DNA of 64,000 nt from Parasediminibacterium sp051861445. Its GTDB lineage: Bacteria > Bacteroidota > Bacteroidia > Chitinophagales > Chitinophagaceae. The notes beneath the pieces were generated by a model. It made no database searches, was not told where the DNA came from, and worked only from the letters and a program-made list of their open reading frames with translations. A program made the translations under genes and the position numbers. Shown here piece after piece: positions 27,801-36,126 of this stretch; position 1 is the stretch's first letter; the number at the start of each line of letters is the position of its first letter. The stretch covers positions 14,542 through 78,541 of the forward strand of contig JBHYCS010000021.1 in assembly GCA_051861445.1 (NCBI GenBank), read 5' to 3'.

Positions 27801-28569
27801 AAACACTTATCAACAAAAATAAAAAACCTTTAATTGCACTTTTATTGTTTACAACTTCTACTGCTGTTCTATTTAAAAATAAAACCAAAAGAATAATGCT
27901 AAATAAACGCAGAAGTATGGTAAAAATATCGTAGCCAGCATAATTATGCCCTTCTTTTTCTTTAATATAAAATAGCTTTTTACCTTTTGTATTTGTAACA
28001 GGCAGACCTTGCAGCGAGTCTGTAATTTCATATTGTTCGTCTAATTGTGCATATCCTTCAAAATCTTTTTGTAGGTATTTGTTTTCTATAAAATAATCCC
28101 ACAAAACAGGAATAATGGCAACTACTACAATTTGTTTTTGACCAATGCTGTATGTTTTTTTTATCAGTTCAAAATGCCCATTTTGATGAATGCTACTATA
28201 ACTTCCATCTTCATATTGCAATTCTGAGGCACTTAAGCTAAATAGATTATTGTTCCAAAAAGTAAGAATTGGACTTCCTACATCGTTGATGGTGTACACA
28301 TAAAAACCATACTTTTTATTGAAGAGTTTTCTTTTAGAAGAAAAAGAACTATCGTTTAACAACGATTTTATAAAACTAGTATCTTGAAATAAAGCATTAA
28401 TTTCTAACTCTGTAGAAGCTATTTTTTTTTCAATTTTATTTTTCACCTTTAGAGGTGTAGCATTGTACAACCAATAGTTACTTACAATAAACGAAATCGT
28501 AAATAACCAAGCAGCAATAATGAGTAAAAACCCATGTTTGTAAACTGCTTTGGGTATAAAACGTATCAA
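24808..28569 (-). CDS. Large NtrY-like membrane sensor histidine kinase
   Basis: This 1253-residue inner-membrane kinase has many hydrophobic segments in its first 450 residues, a large extracytoplasmic stretch, further membrane segments near 750-800 and 960-990, a HAMP-like linker, and a HisKA domain with H1043 in AHEIKNPLTPMKLS. The ATPase domain shows NLIKNAIEA, DNGKGIP and TGLGLAICKGI. The HEIKNPLTPM form is typical of the NtrY group. The start overlaps the end of mazG by 4 bases (ATGA), so they are cotranslated. No response regulator is adjacent, so its partner must lie elsewhere. Confidence 0.9.
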   Translation of the reverse strand: MIRFIPKAVYKHGFLLIIAAWLFTISFIVSNYWLYNATPLKVKNKIEKKIASTELEINALFQDTSFIKSLLNDSSFSSKRKLFNKKYGFYVYTINDVGSPILTFWNNNLFSLSASELQYEDGSYSSIHQNGHFELIKKTYSIGQKQIVVVAIIPVLWDYFIENKYLQKDFEGYAQLDEQYEITDSLQGLPVTNTKGKKLFYIKEKEGHNYAGYDIFTILLRLFSIILLVLFLNRTAVEVVNNKSAIKGFLFLLISVCIIRFITYQAPFPFDFSRLGLFDPSIYASNFLHPSLGDLLINSILLFWLVGFFKFTVFVGPMPNIKTKYLGKYSGLQYVYNILLLAVCFMFANAIASLVADSKISFDVSKFFSLNVYSVISFIILAFFVLALYHLSHIFIKPLLINDVAIFKQILVTSVAGLIYISIRLDSIDVGMHIVVLVWCILYLILLHFRKKDFYLPILKSTFFIFWVIFFSFSITLLVTYENASVEWAQRKKIAERLVQQNDPNGENILSIALSNVDNNILVKNYERLQFEFANHFIKDSILNENFSGYLNRFETSIYTYNHQLQPIHNDDSTSFNQLNRFTENKSTLNNIAGLYAFETTGNEQHYIFKKAIVKADSLLGYLFILAKPKPFKSEALYPSLFSQAQETNTSDYNTYAYAVYINNKLTNQQNDYNYPLVIDKKVVTPFDFVLKKNNNMSELWFNAGTNKTVVVVKEMRTVIDVVTLFAYLFFTILVVIVFFHVSSFLLRTKFSKQALVAALKLSIRSQIHATIIFVSIFSFVIIGAATITFFVDKFNSTNQQRLSKTIDAVAAEISNKLTQVQTQLLFDDVATINDVGFGSNFEKRISEVASIYNTDINFYSSNGSLLATTQRHIYTKQLLNTKMNAIAFYQFNHNKTNKVIQQEYIGKLKYLSIYTPVIDELGNVYGYLNIPYLNSQLELNNEISSFIATLINLNAFVFLLAGAIAFLLTERIVALFGVITEKMRDVNIGKHNEEIAWNRKDEILALVNEYNTMVQKLEVSAQALARSEREVAWREMARQVAHEIKNPLTPMKLSIQYLQKAIDNNAPNTKELSQKVAQTLIEQIDQLAKIAGDFSQFANIGNAVLESVNVTDVLSTVVYLHRQEEVVQITHTIDDGTYTTVADKTQLSRLFTNLIKNAIEAVGNHETCVIQIHQKNQNNGIYISIADNGKGIPLDVIDHIFTPNFTTKTSGTGLGLAICKGIIEKMKGTIRFQTNESSGTVFEIWLPIIEAE

Positions 28570-29354
28570 TTTGTTTTATTTAAAAGTTTAACCTTATTCC
28601 AAATAGCATCCATTTCTTGTAAAGACATATCTGTTAGTGATTTGCCTTCAGCATTTGCTATTTTTTCAATTTGTTGAAAGCGATAGATAAACTTTTGATT
28701 GGTTTTTTCTAAAACGCCTTCTGCATCTAGCTGCAAAAAACGTGCATAGTTTATTAAGCTAAACAAAACATCGCCAAACTCTTCTTCAATATGTTGTTGA
28801 TTCTGTTGTTCGATGGCAGATTTTAATTCACCAATTTCTTCTTCTACTTTTTTCCAAACATCTTCAATATTATCCCATTCAAAACCAACTTGCTTTGCTT
28901 TTTCTTGTATTCGAGTGGCTTTTACAACAGCTGGCAACGATGTTGGAACACCGCTCAATACACTTTTATTAGCTTTTCCTTTTTCTTGAAGTTTTAATTG
29001 TTCCCAATTTTTTTTCACTTCTTCTTCGTTGGCAACTTCTACATTTCCATAAATATGTGGATGCCTATGAATAAGCTTTTTACTAATGGATTCTAACACA
29101 TCTTGCAATGTAAATTGTTGCTGTTCGGTAGCTATTTTGCTGTAAAACAATAAATGCAGCATAACATCGCCTAACTCTTCTTTAATATCTTGCCAATTTT
29201 CGGCAGTAATGGCATCGGTTAATTCATACATTTCTTCAATAGTTAATGGACGAAGTGTATGAATAGTTTGCTTTTTATCCCATGGACATTTTTCTCTTAG
29301 TTCATCCATTATTTTTACCAAAGCCAAAAAAGAATCTGACAAATGTTGTTGCAT
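28566..29354 (-). CDS. mazG: Nucleoside triphosphate pyrophosphohydrolase
   Basis: MazG hydrolyses NTPs and dNTPs to monophosphates, removing abnormal nucleotides. The 262-residue protein has the tandem MazG layout. The first repeat has CPWDKKQTIHTLRPLTIEEMYEL and EELGDVMLHLLF, and the second has EEIGELKSAI and EEFGDVLFSLINYAR, with the acidic metal-binding residues intact. It lies 9 bases after the DUF3667 gene and overlaps the sensor kinase gene by 4 bases, giving a three-gene unit. Confidence 0.95.
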   Translation of the reverse strand: MQQHLSDSFLALVKIMDELREKCPWDKKQTIHTLRPLTIEEMYELTDAITAENWQDIKEELGDVMLHLLFYSKIATEQQQFTLQDVLESISKKLIHRHPHIYGNVEVANEEEVKKNWEQLKLQEKGKANKSVLSGVPTSLPAVVKATRIQEKAKQVGFEWDNIEDVWKKVEEEIGELKSAIEQQNQQHIEEEFGDVLFSLINYARFLQLDAEGVLEKTNQKFIYRFQQIEKIANAEGKSLTDMSLQEMDAIWNKVKLLNKTN

Positions 29355-29363
29355 ACATTAAAA

Positions 29364-30539
29364 TTACACATTAAAGAAAGTGAGTACTAAGAATATTACC
29401 GACAAGAAGATAATTACAAAAAATGATACCGCATTTAAAATAATAAACTTAACAATGGTTTTAAATCTTTTTTCTAAATACACATTACGCATTGTTTTGT
29501 ACAAATGAAAAAAACTAGCAAGGTAAATAAGACCTGAAAGTATATTTAAAAATGAGTAATTGAGTGATTCATTTAACTTACTTATTAAAAAAAACACAAT
29601 GCTTATTACAAAAGTGGTAATGTATGCATAAACAGAAAAAATAAGATGGTTTACATAAAAAAAAGACTTTTTTCTGCCATATAAAATTTGAAGAACTAGT
29701 GCAAATATGGGTAGAGATATAAAAAACATTTGAGGAAATGAATGAGCAAACTTATCCATGATTAGTTTGGGAAAATCTACGAAATTTAATACTCCCTTAC
29801 CTTTCAATGAATAAAACTTTTCGCCAAATTTTCGTTGTATCCAATTATCTCTTTTTTCTTTAGGCAAGCTACTTTGGTAGTCTCGATAATCTTGTAAATT
29901 TTTTAGCCTTGATGGCAGTCTATTTTTAAAAATGGTAATGCTATCCTTGGCATTTTCAACTTCATACTTTGCTCGAATATCTTCAGCCGTTAAAAGTGTA
30001 TCTTTTAGTGCTGGATTTCTTTTTCGAAATGCCTCATTTTTTTTAATAATTTTCTTATTTCTAAGGGCAGCAATTCGTTCGTAATAATCAGATTTTAAAC
30101 TTGCCAAACTTTGTTTGCGTATAGAATCATTTGTATCACCTATTAAGCTATCGATGTAAGAAATACTTTTTTCTGCTTGCTGCAATCGAATGGTATTTGC
30201 ATCTATATTTTCAATGCCATTAAACTTTACTGTTCCAAAGAAAATAATGAAGAAAATGGCTGACGTAAACACATACATTTTTATGGGGTTTAAATAGCTA
30301 TTTCTTCTCCCCTTCATGTATTCTGTTACTAAAAAGCCAGGCCTGAATAGTAAATATTTAAGCGTAAAGAAAAACTTACTATCAAAATGCGTTACATCAT
30401 AAACAAAATGCGTTACAAGGTGAAAAAAGCTCTCTTTAATTTCTACGTTTTCTTGTCCACATATATGGCAATATCGGCCTTGAACAATTGCATTACAGTT
30501 TAAACAATTTTTTTCTTTTCGTTCAACGAGATGTGACAC
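29364..30539 (-). CDS. DUF3667 zinc-ribbon membrane protein
   Basis: This 391-residue protein has an N-terminal zinc ribbon with C12, C15, C24 and C27, followed by ESFFHLVTHFVYDVTHFDSKFF and KYLLFRPGFLVTEYMKGRRNSYLNPIKMY, the hallmark of DUF3667. Several membrane segments follow at about 90-110 and in the last 140 residues, separated by a charged helical region of about 130 residues. The family has no established function. It starts the mazG-sensor kinase unit. Confidence 0.85.
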   Translation of the reverse strand: MSHLVERKEKNCLNCNAIVQGRYCHICGQENVEIKESFFHLVTHFVYDVTHFDSKFFFTLKYLLFRPGFLVTEYMKGRRNSYLNPIKMYVFTSAIFFIIFFGTVKFNGIENIDANTIRLQQAEKSISYIDSLIGDTNDSIRKQSLASLKSDYYERIAALRNKKIIKKNEAFRKRNPALKDTLLTAEDIRAKYEVENAKDSITIFKNRLPSRLKNLQDYRDYQSSLPKEKRDNWIQRKFGEKFYSLKGKGVLNFVDFPKLIMDKFAHSFPQMFFISLPIFALVLQILYGRKKSFFYVNHLIFSVYAYITTFVISIVFFLISKLNESLNYSFLNILSGLIYLASFFHLYKTMRNVYLEKRFKTIVKFIILNAVSFFVIIFLSVIFLVLTFFNV

Positions 30540-30594
30540 TTGCAGTTAGTTTTTTTTAAAAATAAGGGAAATTGTATAATTTAATAAACAAAAA

Positions 30595-31032
30595 CTATCC
30601 ATTATATTTTCGCTTTTTTTCAGGCGAATAATTGAGTTGTTCTTGTAACGATTCTGGTGAAGGATTATTGGTAATGCCTACAGCAATTTGAAAGAGTACA
30701 AAACACAAAACAATTGATGCTATTATTTCTTGCCAAGTAATCCAATAGCCATAAAAGGTGTACAATTTCGCTTTTTGAGGATGTTCGGTTTCGTAAATTA
30801 ACTGAACAGTTTCATTTTCTGTAAAACGAGTAAACGTTTGTTGTATGGGTATTTTATATTGCTTTTTTGATAAAGAAAAAAAAGCAAATGGTTGTAATTC
30901 TTTTGAAGAACTATCTACTAGGAAATGAACAGTTGCTGGTGTTTTTTCTCCGTCGAAAAAATCGGGTTGACGCGTAAATAAAATATATAAACCAAAAATT
31001 ACAATATACAATGTAAGTACAGATTTAAACAT
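30595..31032 (-). CDS. DUF3592-like membrane protein
   Basis: With the start at 31032 the protein has 145 residues, a membrane segment at each end of a beta-rich soluble part, and a charged C-terminal tail. This layout resembles DUF3592 proteins (ATVHFLVDSSSKELQPFAFFSL, then ENETVQLIYETEHPQKAKLY). The frame is open to 31068, but the first codons there lie inside the uxuA terminator hairpin (31061-31094), so the ATG at 31032 is more likely. Its function is unknown. Confidence 0.6.
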   Translation of the reverse strand: MFKSVLTLYIVIFGLYILFTRQPDFFDGEKTPATVHFLVDSSSKELQPFAFFSLSKKQYKIPIQQTFTRFTENETVQLIYETEHPQKAKLYTFYGYWITWQEIIASIVLCFVLFQIAVGITNNPSPESLQEQLNYSPEKKRKYNG

Positions 31033-31060
31033 AGGTAAAAGTAATGTTAGATTGATAAAA

Positions 31061-31094
31061 AAAGTCATCGAAAAAAATTCATTTCGATGACTTT
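31061..31094 (-). terminator. Terminator after uxuA
   Basis: A perfect 13-bp stem (AAAGTCATCGAAA at 31061-31073 with its complement at 31082-31094) closes an 8-base loop. On the minus strand it follows the uxuA stop codon and carries T residues at its 3' side. Confidence 0.75.
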
Positions 31095-31119
31095 AACTTG
31101 TAGAATCTCTTTTTAAGAT

Positions 31120-32298
31120 TTATTCAGCAAATAAACTTCTAACAATTCCCATTTCTAAACCCCTTAGTTCTGCTAAACCTCTTAATCTTCCAATAGCACT
31201 ATACCCTGGATTGGTTTTCTTTTTTAAATCATCGAGCATTTGATGTCCATGATCTGGACGCATTGGCAAAGCTACTTTTCTATTTTGCATAACTGTTACC
31301 AATTCTTTTACCACACTGTACATATCTACATCACCTTCTAAATGATTGTCTTCATAAAAATCGCCCCATTCGTTGCGTTTGGTGCTTCTTAAATGTATAA
31401 AATGTATACGATTACCAAATTGTTTTACCATGTCTGGTAAATTATTATCTGGTCTTACACCATAACTTCCTGTACAAAAACATAAACCATTAGCAACATT
31501 TGGCACAGCCTTAATTAAAGCATCAACGTCAGACGCTGTGCTTACCACTCTTGGTAATCCTAAAATAGGATATGGAGGATCATCGGGATGAATAGCTAAA
31601 ACAACACCACTAGCTTCTGCTACAGGAACAATTTGTTGTAGAAAATAAATTAAGTTACTTCTAAGTTTGTTAGCATCGATACCATCGTATGTTTTTAAAA
31701 CATCGCCAAATTGCTCTACCGTAAAACTTTCTTCACTACCAGGCAAGCCAGCAATAATATTTCTAATTAACAATTGCTTTTCTTCTTCATTCATTTCGCT
31801 TAAACGGCTTTTGGCACGTTCTAATTCTTCACTTGAATATTCAGTTAAAGCGGCTTTTCTATTTAATAAAAAAGCGTCAAAGGCAACAAAGGCTGCCTTT
31901 TCAAATCGTAAAGCTTTACTACCATCTTCAACTGTATAGGCAAGATCGGTTCTTGTCCAGTCTAAAACGGGCATAAAATTGTAGGTAATTACTTCTAACC
32001 CACATGATGCTACATTTTGTATGCTTTGCTTGTAGTTATCAATGTATTGTAAATAATTACCAGTTTGTGTTTTTATGTGTTCATGTACAGGAATGCTTTC
32101 AATTACTTTCCATTCTAAACCTGCTGCTTCAACTTCATTTTTCCGTTTTGTAATTTCTTCAATACTCCAAACAGTTCCATTGGGTACATGATGCAATGCT
32201 GTGACCACACCACTACAACCTGCTTGTTTAATATCTGATAAACTAACAGGGTCGTTTGGTCCATACCAACGCATGGTTTGCTTCATTTGAAATGGCAT
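31120..32298 (-). CDS. uxuA: Mannonate dehydratase
   Basis: UxuA removes water from D-mannonate to give 2-keto-3-deoxygluconate in glucuronate breakdown. The 392-residue length fits. MRWYGPNDPVSLSDIKQAG at the start, AIHPDDPP, CFCTGSYGVRPDN, HFIHLRST and PMRPDHGHQM carry the metal-binding residues. Other hexuronate genes (uxuB, uxaC, kdgK) are not in the window. An alternative start 4 codons downstream (MKQTMRW) is possible. A terminator follows the gene. Confidence 0.94.
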   Translation of the reverse strand: MPFQMKQTMRWYGPNDPVSLSDIKQAGCSGVVTALHHVPNGTVWSIEEITKRKNEVEAAGLEWKVIESIPVHEHIKTQTGNYLQYIDNYKQSIQNVASCGLEVITYNFMPVLDWTRTDLAYTVEDGSKALRFEKAAFVAFDAFLLNRKAALTEYSSEELERAKSRLSEMNEEEKQLLIRNIIAGLPGSEESFTVEQFGDVLKTYDGIDANKLRSNLIYFLQQIVPVAEASGVVLAIHPDDPPYPILGLPRVVSTASDVDALIKAVPNVANGLCFCTGSYGVRPDNNLPDMVKQFGNRIHFIHLRSTKRNEWGDFYEDNHLEGDVDMYSVVKELVTVMQNRKVALPMRPDHGHQMLDDLKKKTNPGYSAIGRLRGLAELRGLEMGIVRSLFAE

Positions 32299-32394
32299 AC
32301 AATTATCTTATTTGAATTAATATTTAAAAGTTGAAGATAAATGGGTTTAATTGAATGGAATTTATAAACTTATGCATACGTTTTCATAAATAAA

Positions 32395-32427
32395 AAATCT
32401 CAATTTTCTTTTGAAAAATTGAGATTT
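32395..32427 (-). terminator. Terminator after the DUF6580 gene
   Basis: A perfect 13-bp stem (AAATCTCAATTTT at 32395-32407 with AAAATTGAGATTT at 32415-32427) and a 7-base loop lie just past the DUF6580 stop on the minus strand, with T residues on the 3' side. Confidence 0.75.
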
Positions 32428-32451
32428 AAGAAATTAATGTATGTTATAAAT

Positions 32452-33015
32452 TTAAGCTAATTGTTGCTTAGCAACTGTTTTTTGCAACCAATACATTCCT
32501 CCAAATAATAATGTGGCAAAAAAGGCTGTTCCTAATAAACTACCAACATAAAATGGCAATGCATCTACATAACATTGAACAAATCCTGCTGCTGTTTTGG
32601 GTCTATTAAATCCACCTCCACCAATCCAAACTAAAAAGTTAGATACGATAAAGTAAGCCGTTGGAGCAGCAAATGCACCAATGGCAATGCTTGTAATTTT
32701 ATTTGATTTGACAGCAAATCCAAAAATAGTAGTTGCAACAATAAGTAAATAATTCTGCCATTGACCACTATAAAAACCTTTAATAGTAGTTAAACCACTA
32801 GTGTATAACATTTCATATAAAGCATCACTTAGCAACATTGAAAGTAAAGGCATTGCAAAAGCCCACTTTTTTTGTTGTACAAATAAAGCACCGCTAAATA
32901 ATGCAATTGCAATTTGTGGAGCAAATCCTAAAGGACGGTTAGGCACAATTCTGTACAATGCAGATATGATAACTAAAACTAGCAAAGACAGTACAATGTT
33001 TTTATTCAATTTCAT
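32452..33015 (-). CDS. DUF6580 putative transport protein
   Basis: This 187-residue inner-membrane protein has about five hydrophobic segments and the family pattern NRPLGFAPQIAIALFSGALF, LLSDALYEML and VSNFLVWIGGGG. DUF6580 proteins look like substrate-binding subunits of ECF-type vitamin or metal transporters, but the ligand is unknown. The gene stands alone, with its own -7 box at 33059-33066 and a terminator, and no ECF ATPase nearby. Confidence 0.75.
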   Translation of the reverse strand: MKLNKNIVLSLLVLVIISALYRIVPNRPLGFAPQIAIALFSGALFVQQKKWAFAMPLLSMLLSDALYEMLYTSGLTTIKGFYSGQWQNYLLIVATTIFGFAVKSNKITSIAIGAFAAPTAYFIVSNFLVWIGGGGFNRPKTAAGFVQCYVDALPFYVGSLLGTAFFATLLFGGMYWLQKTVAKQQLA

Positions 33016-33058
33016 TCTTTCGTTTATTTAAATATGCAAGCTTTTCCCTACAAGAATT

Positions 33059-33066
33059 CAAAAATA
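33059..33066 (-). promoter_or_regulatory. -7 box TATTTTTG of the DUF6580 gene
   Basis: TATTTTTG on the minus strand lies 43 bases before the ATG at 33015, in the gap after manA. No TTG sits at the expected upstream distance, so the call rests on one element. Confidence 0.45.
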
Positions 33067-33125
33067 AGGCTAAAAAAACAATTTAGCATAGCTAGTATTA
33101 TCCTCAGACTGTTAATAATAACAAA

Positions 33126-34334
33126 TTAGGGTATGTACGCTTTGAATAAGGTACATTTAGCCGAAGCTTCAATGCTGTATTGTTCATTGGGTAAAACGGC
33201 AATTGCTTCTCCTTGTTTTAGCACAAAGCTTTTACTAGTGCTATTTACAACAGCTCCACCTTCAGTAGCAATAATAATTTCTAAAGATTTAGAAGTTGCA
33301 GCATGCTTATTTCCATTTAAAGCAATTTTATTGATAGCAAAATCAGGAACAGGACAAGGATAATTCCATTCATTATTACCAATATCGTCGCCTTTTAAAA
33401 TTTTAGGCACAATACCTTCAAACAAAGTGTGTTTTAGCAACTCAGGAACATCCACATGTTTTGGCGTTAAACCACCTCGTAACACATTATCGCTGTTTGC
33501 CATTAATTCTACATTTTGTCCTTCTAAATATGCATGTGGAATACCAGCACCTTGAAAAACAGCTTCTCCAGGATTTGCTTTTACAATATTGAAAAAGTAG
33601 ATAGAAAAAATTCCTTTATCAATATTTTTCACTTCTGCATCGTTTTCAAAAAGTTTACTTACCCACCAACCTGGATCTTGTTTTGTAAGTTGATTGTTTC
33701 TTTTTCGCCCTAATTCTCTTTTTACCAAACTACCCAACATATTGTCTACATCTGTTTGATCCATTTCCATTACTAATTGATATAGCCCTTTGTATCCATC
33801 TCTTTTAAACAACGATTTTAACACACTAAATTCTTGAATTTGCTCAAGGGTTTCTTCGAGCAAAGCTTTTGTTTTAAATCCATGCAACAACCAAAACTCA
33901 CTTAATGCCACCATTACCTCAGGTTTATGGTTTTTGTCTTTATAATTTCTATGAGGAGCATTAATCGGAATTCCTGCAGCTTCTTCGGCTAAAAAGCCCT
34001 TTTCTGCTTCTATTTTAGTTGGATGAACTTGAATAGAAAGCATATCTTTTACATCTAGAATTTTAAACAAATATGGCAATTCTCCAAATGATTGAAACAC
34101 TTTATCTGTGATAGTTTCAGAAGGATTTTGGATAATGTAATCGTTTAAAGCAACTTCATTAGAACCGTCTGAAATGATAGATGATGCAGAAGGATGTGCA
34201 CCCATCCAATATTCTGCACAAGGCTTTTGATCGGTATTATTAAAATGCAACAGTTGGGGCAAAAAAGAAAATCCACCCCAAGCATAGTTTTGTATCTTTC
34301 CTTTTAGAAAAAAAGTTTTTCCGGTTAACTGCAT
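33126..34334 (-). CDS. manA: Mannose-6-phosphate isomerase, class I
   Basis: ManA interconverts mannose-6-phosphate and fructose-6-phosphate and links mannose to glycolysis and to GDP-mannose synthesis. The 402-residue protein has the start KIQNYAWGG, the zinc ligands in IQVHP and HKPEVMVAL, and the active-site block GIPHAYLEGQNVELMANSDNVLRGGLTPKHVD. It is divergent from yraN with only 28 bases between the two start codons. Confidence 0.94.
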   Translation of the reverse strand: MQLTGKTFFLKGKIQNYAWGGFSFLPQLLHFNNTDQKPCAEYWMGAHPSASSIISDGSNEVALNDYIIQNPSETITDKVFQSFGELPYLFKILDVKDMLSIQVHPTKIEAEKGFLAEEAAGIPINAPHRNYKDKNHKPEVMVALSEFWLLHGFKTKALLEETLEQIQEFSVLKSLFKRDGYKGLYQLVMEMDQTDVDNMLGSLVKRELGRKRNNQLTKQDPGWWVSKLFENDAEVKNIDKGIFSIYFFNIVKANPGEAVFQGAGIPHAYLEGQNVELMANSDNVLRGGLTPKHVDVPELLKHTLFEGIVPKILKGDDIGNNEWNYPCPVPDFAINKIALNGNKHAATSKSLEIIIATEGGAVVNSTSKSFVLKQGEAIAVLPNEQYSIEASAKCTLFKAYIP

Positions 34335-34362
34335 AATCTTATTTTAAAAACCGAATATACTA

Positions 34363-34716
34363 ATGAACAGCAAACAAATTGGCGATAAAGGCGAAACAAT
34401 TGCAGTAAATTATTTAATTGACAAAGGTTTTAACATTGTAGAAAGAAATTGGCGATTTAAACATTTAGAAATTGACATTATCGCTTACATAAACAAAACA
34501 TTACATTTTATTGAAGTAAAAACAAGAACGAATGAATTATTTGGAAAACCAGAGGAAAGTATTGATGAAATAAAAATGAATCGATTAAAAAAAGCAGCAG
34601 AGGCTTATCTACAAATTCATTCAGAATGGTTGTTAATACAGTTTGATGTAGTGGCAATAACCTTACACAAAAACGAAACGCTTGAAATATTTTTCATTGA
34701 AGATGTATTTTTTTAG
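34363..34716 (+). CDS. YraN family (UPF0102) nuclease-like protein
   Basis: This 117-residue cytoplasmic protein has the usual YraN length. It shows GDKGETIAVNYLIDKGF and the core LEIDIIAYINKTLHFIEVKTR, which matches the PD-(D/E)xK nuclease fold with E, D, E and K in register. The family is widespread but poorly characterised and resembles Holliday-junction resolvases. It lies 28 bases from the divergent manA. Confidence 0.88.
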   Translation: MNSKQIGDKGETIAVNYLIDKGFNIVERNWRFKHLEIDIIAYINKTLHFIEVKTRTNELFGKPEESIDEIKMNRLKKAAEAYLQIHSEWLLIQFDVVAITLHKNETLEIFFIEDVFF

Positions 34717-34827
34717 TAAGTTAATTTCTATAAAAAGCTAATCCATTATTCTATACTCTGATAGAATATCTTCTATATCGCATTGTTAGAATCATTTTCA
34801 CATTTGCAGTATAAATTTTTATCTGCA

Positions 34828-36074
34828 ATGAGTACGCACACCAATAGTAAAATTAAGATTGTAAGTTTTTTATGCATGATTACATTGCTGTTTGTACACA
34901 ATTACAACATCAGTACTGCATATCAAACACCGTCTTCATTTGCAGATACTCCAATAAGTTTTATTTCTTTTACGGAATATTTTTTTTCAAATTCATTGTT
35001 TAGATTTAGAATCCCATTATTAATGGCTATTTCAGGGTATTTATTAGCTAGTTCTTATAACTATTCTTACACTGAATTGATTTCTAAAAAAATTAGAACT
35101 ATCTTAATTCCATTTGCCATTATAGCTGTTATAGGTTTTTTTACTTGTGTAGTTTTCGATGTTATCGATACTCAATTTTATACTACAAATGCTTCGGGTA
35201 TTTTTGGCAAAAGCATTACAGAATTTAGATTGTACGATGTATTGTATCACACTTTTATTGCTCCTAGTTCTTTTCAACTATGGTATTTAAAAATCATGTT
35301 TGTAATGGCTGTTTTCTTGCCAATTATTCGTTTTTTACTTACCAAATTACCTATTGCAACATTATCAGTTTTGGCAATCGCTTGGTTGTTTACCAATTAT
35401 TTAGGTGGTGAAACAAAAGACAGAGGTTATATTTTCTTTTTTATTGGTTTTTATTTAAGCCAACACAACAAAAATATTGCTCATGCTTTCATTAATGTAA
35501 AGTATACTGGATTAGCACTTATTACAGTGGCTTTACTAAGAACCTATTTGGCTTTTTCACCTAATCATACAGAAATCACCAGCATGTTAATGGTTTTATC
35601 GTTCAAACTAATAGGTATTTTAGGTGCTTATACTTGTTGGTTTATGGCAGATAAATTAGTTACTATCTACTATAAATTCTCTTTTTTCAGAAACCTTACC
35701 AAATCATCATTTTTTATTTTTGCATTTCATGACCATTACTAACACTAGCTGGTTTAGCATTGAGAAAATATGTTTTACATAGCCATGAGCAATTTTTTAT
35801 GGCATACCTACTCTTACCACTTGTTATTGCTACCATAATTATTTTAATTGACCACTTAATTCGAAATAAATTTAGCATAACTTATGCATTAATTACAGGT
35901 GGAAGAAATGCATTGCGTAAACAAGAAAATGTTGACTATTTCTATTTTTTGCACAATATTCAACTTAGTGCAATCTATCCATTTTTATTCGGTGATAGGG
36001 CTAAACAACAATGGCAGCATCTACAATATTACACTTTGGTAATTGGCATTGTTTTATATAAAATATTTCACTAA
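34828..36074 (+). pseudogene. Acyltransferase-3 family membrane protein, frameshifted
   Basis: Two frames together encode a multi-pass acyltransferase of the OafA/NolL type. The first (ATG at 34828, open back to 34783) runs 304 residues with about eight membrane segments and ends FIFAFHDHY at a stop near 35742. Reading on from CCATTACTAACACTA in the next frame gives PLLTLAGLALRKYVLH and the rest of the protein to 36074. A single missing C in GACC at about 35731-35734 would restore HDPLLT and one protein of about 415 residues. It is either a decayed gene or an assembly error. The family acylates surface sugars. Confidence 0.75.
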
Positions 36075-36126
36075 CAAATAGCACAAACAAGTGTAAAACC
36101 ATTCATGTTATGCTATATTTACAAAC

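Noticed and set aside
34748..34768. Short inverted repeat upstream of the acyltransferase as a terminator for yraN
   Set aside because: The stem is almost only A and T and no T run follows, so it was not called.
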